Positions 60,519 through 64,000 of a DNA stretch of 64,000 bases are shown here, piece by piece. The notes under the pieces are model-generated. The model was not told the DNA's origin. It saw only the letters and a program-made list of their open reading frames with translations, and searched no databases. Each line of letters begins with the position of its first letter. The first letter of the stretch is position 1. The position numbers and the translations under genes are program-made. This DNA is from Arthrobacter sp. B6. GTDB lineage: Bacteria; Actinomycetota; Actinomycetes; Actinomycetales; Micrococcaceae. The DNA is taken from contig NZ_KV467168.1 in NCBI RefSeq assembly GCF_001663775.1, positions 759,065-823,064 of the forward strand, read 5' to 3'.

Positions 60519-61331
60519 CTAGTGGTTCGGCCAGAGATGTCCAAGCAACTCAGCAATGGCTGCGTCGCGCTCTTCGATCTTAGGCAAGTCTTGGGTCATC
60601 CTGCGCTTTATCCACAGGAAGTATTCGACGTTTCCGTCCTGGCCGGGCAGGGGACTCGCCGCCAGGCCGCACAGGTCCACGCCGGCGTCGAGCGCGGCAT
60701 TGGCGACTTTTTCCACTGCCATCCGGCGTTCGCGCTCGGAATTCACCACCCCGGTGCGGCCCAGGCGGTCCTTGCCGATCTCGAACTGCGGTTTCACCAT
60801 CAGCACCAGGTCGCCGCCGGGCTCCGTGCTCAGGGCCAGCGGCAGGACCACCATAGTCAGCGAAATGAACGAAAGGTCCGCGACCGTCAAGGCCACTGTC
60901 CCGCCAATGTCCGCGGCGGACATGTACCTGACGTTGAGGCCTTCGTGCACCTCCACGCGGGGATCGCTCCGAAGCTGGGGCACCAGCTGGTTATGGCCGA
61001 CGTCGACAGCGACCACGTGTGCCGCGCCGCGCCTCAGCAGCACGTCGGTGAATCCGCCGGTGGACGCACCGGCGTCCAGGCACCTTTTCCCCGCGACGGC
61101 TATCCCGGGAAAGGCGTCCAGTGCGCCAGCCAGTTTGTGGCCGGCCCGGCTGACATAGCTGTCCTGCTCCGAGTGTTCGACGGCAAGGTCCTTGCTGTCC
61201 TCCACTTGGAGTGATGCTTTTGCCAGCACCTGGCCCGCGGAGCTCACCCTGCCTTCGGAAATCAGGGCGGCAGCGTGCGTGCGTGACCGTGCCAGGCCGC
61301 GCGCAACCAGTGCCTGGTCGAGTCTCACCAT
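60519..61331 (-). CDS. tlyA: TlyA-type rRNA 2'-O-methyltransferase
   Basis: 270 aa. Methylates C1409 of 16S and C1920 of 23S rRNA in mycobacteria, which gives capreomycin sensitivity. The N-terminal S4 domain (LDQALVARGLARSRTHAAAL) is followed by the FtsJ-like fold: CLDAGASTGGFTDVLL binds SAM, VVAVDVGHNQL and VALTVADLSFISL contain the catalytic acidic residue, and VLMVKPQFE has the lysine. It is upstream of nadK by 13 bases. Old names call it a hemolysin, which the sequence does not require. Confidence 0.94.
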   Translation of the reverse strand: MVRLDQALVARGLARSRTHAAALISEGRVSSAGQVLAKASLQVEDSKDLAVEHSEQDSYVSRAGHKLAGALDAFPGIAVAGKRCLDAGASTGGFTDVLLRRGAAHVVAVDVGHNQLVPQLRSDPRVEVHEGLNVRYMSAADIGGTVALTVADLSFISLTMVVLPLALSTEPGGDLVLMVKPQFEIGKDRLGRTGVVNSERERRMAVEKVANAALDAGVDLCGLAASPLPGQDGNVEYFLWIKRRMTQDLPKIEERDAAIAELLGHLWPNH

Positions 61332-61333
61332 GC

Positions 61334-61564
61334 TCAGGCCCCGCCGTTCCCGGCCGCAGGCTCTTCGTTCAGGGTTTCCAGCAGGGCGTCGTGGAGTCCA
61401 CTGTAGATGGCCTCATGACCTGCCACAGGCATTCCCGGGAGCGCATCCAGGGTTGCTACCGCGGCCTCAACGGAGGGGTCCCCGACCTGCGCGGCTGCTG
61501 TGTCCGGCCATTCCGGGGTGGGCTGGGCTGCAACCTGATTGTGCGTTTCGTTCAGCTCAGTCAT
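61334..61564 (-). CDS. Small acidic hypothetical protein (Rv1693-like)
   Basis: 76 aa, acidic and Ala-rich. Visible landmarks are LPGMPVAGHEAIYSGLHDALLETL near the C-terminus, which suggests one helix; no signal or membrane segment. Such a short gene between tlyA and the HAD phosphatase gene is also present in M. tuberculosis (Rv1693). It follows the HAD gene by nine bases and precedes tlyA by two, so it is operonic. Function unknown; I cannot assign a family. Confidence 0.7.
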   Translation of the reverse strand: MTELNETHNQVAAQPTPEWPDTAAAQVGDPSVEAAVATLDALPGMPVAGHEAIYSGLHDALLETLNEEPAAGNGGA

Positions 61565-61573
61565 TTGACCAGT

Positions 61574-62563
61574 CTAATGACTGAGCCACTCGAGTTTGGG
61601 CTCAGTGGGCACTGCGGCTTCGGGGACTGCAGCCCACCACGCGGCACAGGCGGCCCGCCACGAGTCGAGGTCGTCGTCGCTGCCATGGACGTGGACCGTG
61701 TCGCCGCTGACCCGGGCTGTGGATATTCCACAGCGGTAGGTTCCATCGGTGTGCACCACGGCCGGGTACGGAGCGTGGAGGTCGGCGAGCGAATTGATGA
61801 CAAAATCCGGGCGTTCGGCCGTGCGCGCGGCGAGGATGGTTTCCCTGGTGTCAACACCGGTCAGCACGGCAACGGTGGCAAAGCCTGCGTTGTTGCCGCC
61901 GAGGATGTCCGTATCCAGGCGGTCGCCAACTACCAGCGGGCGGTCGGCGGCAAGCCGCTTGGCCGCAGCGTGGAACAGCGGCGCCTCCGGCTTGCCCGCG
62001 ACACGCGGTGTCTGGCCGGTGGCCGCCGCGACGGCTGCCACCAAGGTTCCGTTGCCCGGGGCAATTCCGCGTGCCTGCGGTATGGACATGTCCGTATTCG
62101 TGGCAACCCACAGTGCTCCGGCAGAGACCACATACGCGGCTTCGGCAAGGTCCTTCCAGCCGATCGCGGGGTTGAACCCCTGGACCACAGCCACGGGCCC
62201 GTCGGCCTGGCTGCTGACGGGGGTCAGGCCCACAAGCTCAATTTCCTGCGCCAGCGCCGGGCTGCCTGTGATGAGGACCCGGGCCCCTGGCGCCAGCAGC
62301 GATGCCAGGAGTTCCGCAGCAGCCTGCGAGGAACTGACCACCTGTTGGTCCTTCGCCGGAGCACCGAGTTCACGGAGATGCTCGGCGACCTGCGCAGGCG
62401 TACGGGAGGCATTGTTGGTGACATACCCGAGGCCGATGCCCAAGCCCGCCAGTTGCTGGAGCGAATCAACGGCACCGGGGATGGCGTGCGGACCGGCGTA
62501 GACCACGCCGTCAAGATCGGCGAGCAGCGCGTCAAAGAGCGAAATGAGGGGAACGGCAGTCAT
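61574..62563 (-). CDS. HAD-superfamily phosphatase, NagD/Rv1692 type
   Basis: 329 aa from ATG 62563, which gives the normal HAD-IIA N-terminus; a longer frame adds 30 residues that belong to the preceding gene's 3' end. The nucleophile motif LLADLDGVVY has D16 and D18; VTNNASRTP is motif II; KPEAPLF and VVGDRLDTDILGGNNAG are the late motifs with lysine and metal aspartates. The cap domain contains VVQGFNP. Rv1692 was reported as a glycerol-3-phosphate phosphatase; substrate here is inferred from that. Four bases of sequence link it with the TPR gene. Confidence 0.92.
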   Translation of the reverse strand: MTAVPLISLFDALLADLDGVVYAGPHAIPGAVDSLQQLAGLGIGLGYVTNNASRTPAQVAEHLRELGAPAKDQQVVSSSQAAAELLASLLAPGARVLITGSPALAQEIELVGLTPVSSQADGPVAVVQGFNPAIGWKDLAEAAYVVSAGALWVATNTDMSIPQARGIAPGNGTLVAAVAAATGQTPRVAGKPEAPLFHAAAKRLAADRPLVVGDRLDTDILGGNNAGFATVAVLTGVDTRETILAARTAERPDFVINSLADLHAPYPAVVHTDGTYRCGISTARVSGDTVHVHGSDDDLDSWRAACAAWWAAVPEAAVPTEPKLEWLSH

Positions 62564-62570
62564 CGAAGGA

Positions 62571-64000
62571 TCAGTCTTCCCTGCGTTCGGGGTGCCCTGC
62601 CTCGGCGTCATCTCCGGAGTGGCCTTCCGGCCCCTCGGATGCCTGGACCGCAACTTCGTCAGCTAGGTCGTCGGCGGATTCCAGTTCGTCCTGTTCCAGG
62701 GAGTCCTCATCGGACTCGGCATCGTCAGACTCGAAGTAGTCCGACTCTGCGTCGTCCACGGAGGCGTCCGGTGCGTCGCCGGCAGGCACTGACTTGCGCA
62801 TGGCGGCGTCGGCAGTTGTAGCGGCTGCCGCACGAGTGTCCGTCTCCTGGCCGCGGGCTGCATGCTCGATGAGGCGGCGGCGTTCCGCCTCCTCGCGGGC
62901 TTCCTCTTCCTCATCCCAGCCGAGGTCCACGATGTCGGGCTCCTCGTCGACGCCCAGTCCCAAGGCATTTTCGGCCACTACAGCCTGCCTCTGCCACTTG
63001 GCTGCTTCCTCCTCGCGGCCAACTCCCGACAAAGCGTCGGCGTAGGCACGGAAAAGACGCGGGCTGTAGGAGAAGGCCCGGTTGATGTCCAGCTGGGGGA
63101 TTTCCAGTTCGGCCACGGCGGCATCCAGCTGGCCGAGGTCCGTACGGGCTCCCGCAGCCACGATGGCCAGCTCTGCCTTGCCTGGGGCGTCGAGATCCTT
63201 TGCTTCCTCGGAACGTACGACGTCGAGGGCACGGTCCGGCCGGCCCAGGCCGCGTTCACAGTCAGCCATCACGGGCAGATGGACGTTGGAGCCGCTGATC
63301 CTGCGGTAGGTGCGGAATTCACGGAGTGCCTCGCCGTAGTGGCCCGCGGCGTAGGCCGTCAGGCCTACGGCTTCACGGACTGCGGCGAGCCGGCCGCCAC
63401 GGCGGCTGGCCGCCAGGGCGTGCTGGAAGGCCAGTTCGGGCTCGTCATCAATGAGGCGCCCGGCCATCACCAGGTGACGTGCGACCCATTCGGCGCTATT
63501 CGCTTCGAGCGTCTTAATCTGGTGTTGGGTGGCGCGGTCCAGCTCTTTGCCCGTGACATCTTCGTCGATTTCAGGCGACCGCTCACGGTCCGGGCGGTTG
63601 GCGCTGCGCAGGTCGCGGGCGTTGGGAACACGCACCGGACGGTCCTCGGCACGGTCGCGGCCGAACTGGCGCGGCCCGGAGTCGCCGCGGTCGAAGGTAC
63701 GGGGTGCCCGTTCCTGGCGGTCACCGAAGGGCTTACGGTTGTCCCGGTCGCCGAAGCTGCGGCGTTCACCATCTCCCTCACGGCGCGGACGATCACCATA
63801 GGGCTTGCTCTCCCGGTCGCCATAAGGCTTACGATCACGGTCGCCAAACGGCTTACGGTCTCCCCCGCCGAAGCTGCGGCGTTCACTATCTCCCTCACGG
63901 CGGGGACGATCACCATAGGGCTTGCTCTCCCGGTCGCCATAAGGCTTACGGTCACGGTCGCCAAACGGCTTACGCTCACCGCCGGCAAACGGCTTACGGT
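62571..64000 (-). CDS. TPR-like protein with Arg/Gly/Asp-rich repeat N-terminus (start beyond window)
   Basis: 477 codons are present and the frame is still open at base 64000. The C-terminal 230 residues hold helical repeats of TPR type (HALAASRRGGRLAAVREAVG, AGHYGEALREFRTYRR, GLGRPDRALDVVRSEEAKDL) and end in an acidic tail. Upstream of about 63635 the protein is repeats such as RKPYGDRESKPYGDR and RREGDxERRSFG, strongly charged and probably disordered. The GTG at 63635 seen as a start by simple searches is internal. Rv1691 is the positional counterpart. The basic repeats recall those found on RluB and other RNA-binding proteins; a role in ribosome or RNA work is a guess. Confidence 0.85.
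   Translation of the reverse strand, partial: RKPFAGGERKPFGDRDRKPYGDRESKPYGDRPRREGDSERRSFGGGDRKPFGDRDRKPYGDRESKPYGDRPRREGDGERRSFGDRDNRKPFGDRQERAPRTFDRGDSGPRQFGRDRAEDRPVRVPNARDLRSANRPDRERSPEIDEDVTGKELDRATQHQIKTLEANSAEWVARHLVMAGRLIDDEPELAFQHALAASRRGGRLAAVREAVGLTAYAAGHYGEALREFRTYRRISGSNVHLPVMADCERGLGRPDRALDVVRSEEAKDLDAPGKAELAIVAAGARTDLGQLDAAVAELEIPQLDINRAFSYSPRLFRAYADALSGVGREEEAAKWQRQAVVAENALGLGVDEEPDIVDLGWDEEEEAREEAERRRLIEHAARGQETDTRAAAATTADAAMRKSVPAGDAPDASVDDAESDYFESDDAESDEDSLEQDELESADDLADEVAVQASEGPEGHSGDDAEAGHPERRED
63751..63984 (-). repeat. Two 117-bp tandem repeats in the TPR gene
   Basis: 63751-63867 and 63868-63984 match at all but a few bases. 117 bases are 39 codons, so units stay in frame. 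The encoded module is RPRREGDxERRSFG plus RKPFGDRDRKPYG and ESKPYGD segments. Further KPFAGGERKPFG material at the window edge suggests more copies outside. Confidence 0.85.

Overview
The window comes from a high-GC actinobacterium, most likely a member of the Micrococcaceae (Arthrobacter/Pseudarthrobacter type). The case rests on high GC, actinobacterial gene sets (MraZ-led division cluster, PknL/Rv2175c pair, GarA, FtsR-like MerR regulator, class II DAHP synthase, TlyA) and gene orders that, from memory, match blocks of the Mycobacterium tuberculosis chromosome. No insertion sequence, prophage, CRISPR array or rRNA was seen. There is one tRNA gene.

Layout. (1) 1-4.7 kb: the start of the division and cell-wall cluster on the minus strand (mraZ, rsmH, ftsL, ftsI, 5' part of murE), driven by a promoter carrying three 10-bp-spaced MraZ boxes. 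(2) 4.8-20.4 kb: a DUF3040 protein, dinB, a lipoprotein and polyprenyl synthetase pair, the Rv2175c-like regulator, a LysM lytic transglycosylase, PASTA kinase PknL, class II DAHP synthase, acyltransferase, two tandem alpha/beta hydrolases, ROK glucokinase and acyl-CoA ligase. (3) 20.4-25 kb: pyruvate carboxylase divergent from an orphan ParA-like ATPase. (4) 25-28.1 kb: MerR / DUF151 nuclease / FtsR-like MerR / GarA / GcvH, the order of Rv1830-Rv1826. (5) 28.3-30.5 kb: an Fpg/Nei glycosylase, a broken SLC13-type transporter gene and tRNA-Pro(GGG). (6) 30.6-38.5 kb: a tight minus-strand operon parA-scpA-scpB-rluB-tyrA-cmk-plsC-der. (7) 38.6-53.1 kb: a block that looks accessory to the conserved backbone: DctA with its own two-component system, a GntR-prpDBC methylcitrate operon, an ECF sigma/membrane partner pair, and a 1409-residue secreted protein with a dimethylformamidase-like domain and three almost identical 387-bp repeats. 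(8) 53.1-64 kb: the backbone resumes (NUDIX, xerD, ADP-ribose NUDIX, pyrG, DUF2867, recN, nadK, tlyA, small ORF, HAD phosphatase, TPR protein), matching roughly Rv1701-Rv1691.

How parts fit together. Serine/threonine signalling recurs: PknL lies near its presumed DNA-binding target, and GarA carries the N-terminal ETTS site used by PknB/PknG-type kinases. The accessory block combines C4-dicarboxylate uptake with propionate breakdown to pyruvate and succinate, and pyruvate carboxylase could replenish the oxaloacetate used by PrpC. Chromosome maintenance genes (ScpA/B, ParA, XerD, RecN) flank the accessory block.

The best leads are the large repeat-bearing secreted protein with its neighbouring ECF sigma pair, the two-deletion transporter pseudogene beside fpg, and several promoter-embedded repeat pairs spaced by whole helical turns (MraZ boxes, GntR octamers, MerR leader repeats). 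I did not find a clearly undescribed defence or mobile system. Start codons were changed from the longest frame wherever a Shine-Dalgarno or the family N-terminus argued for it.
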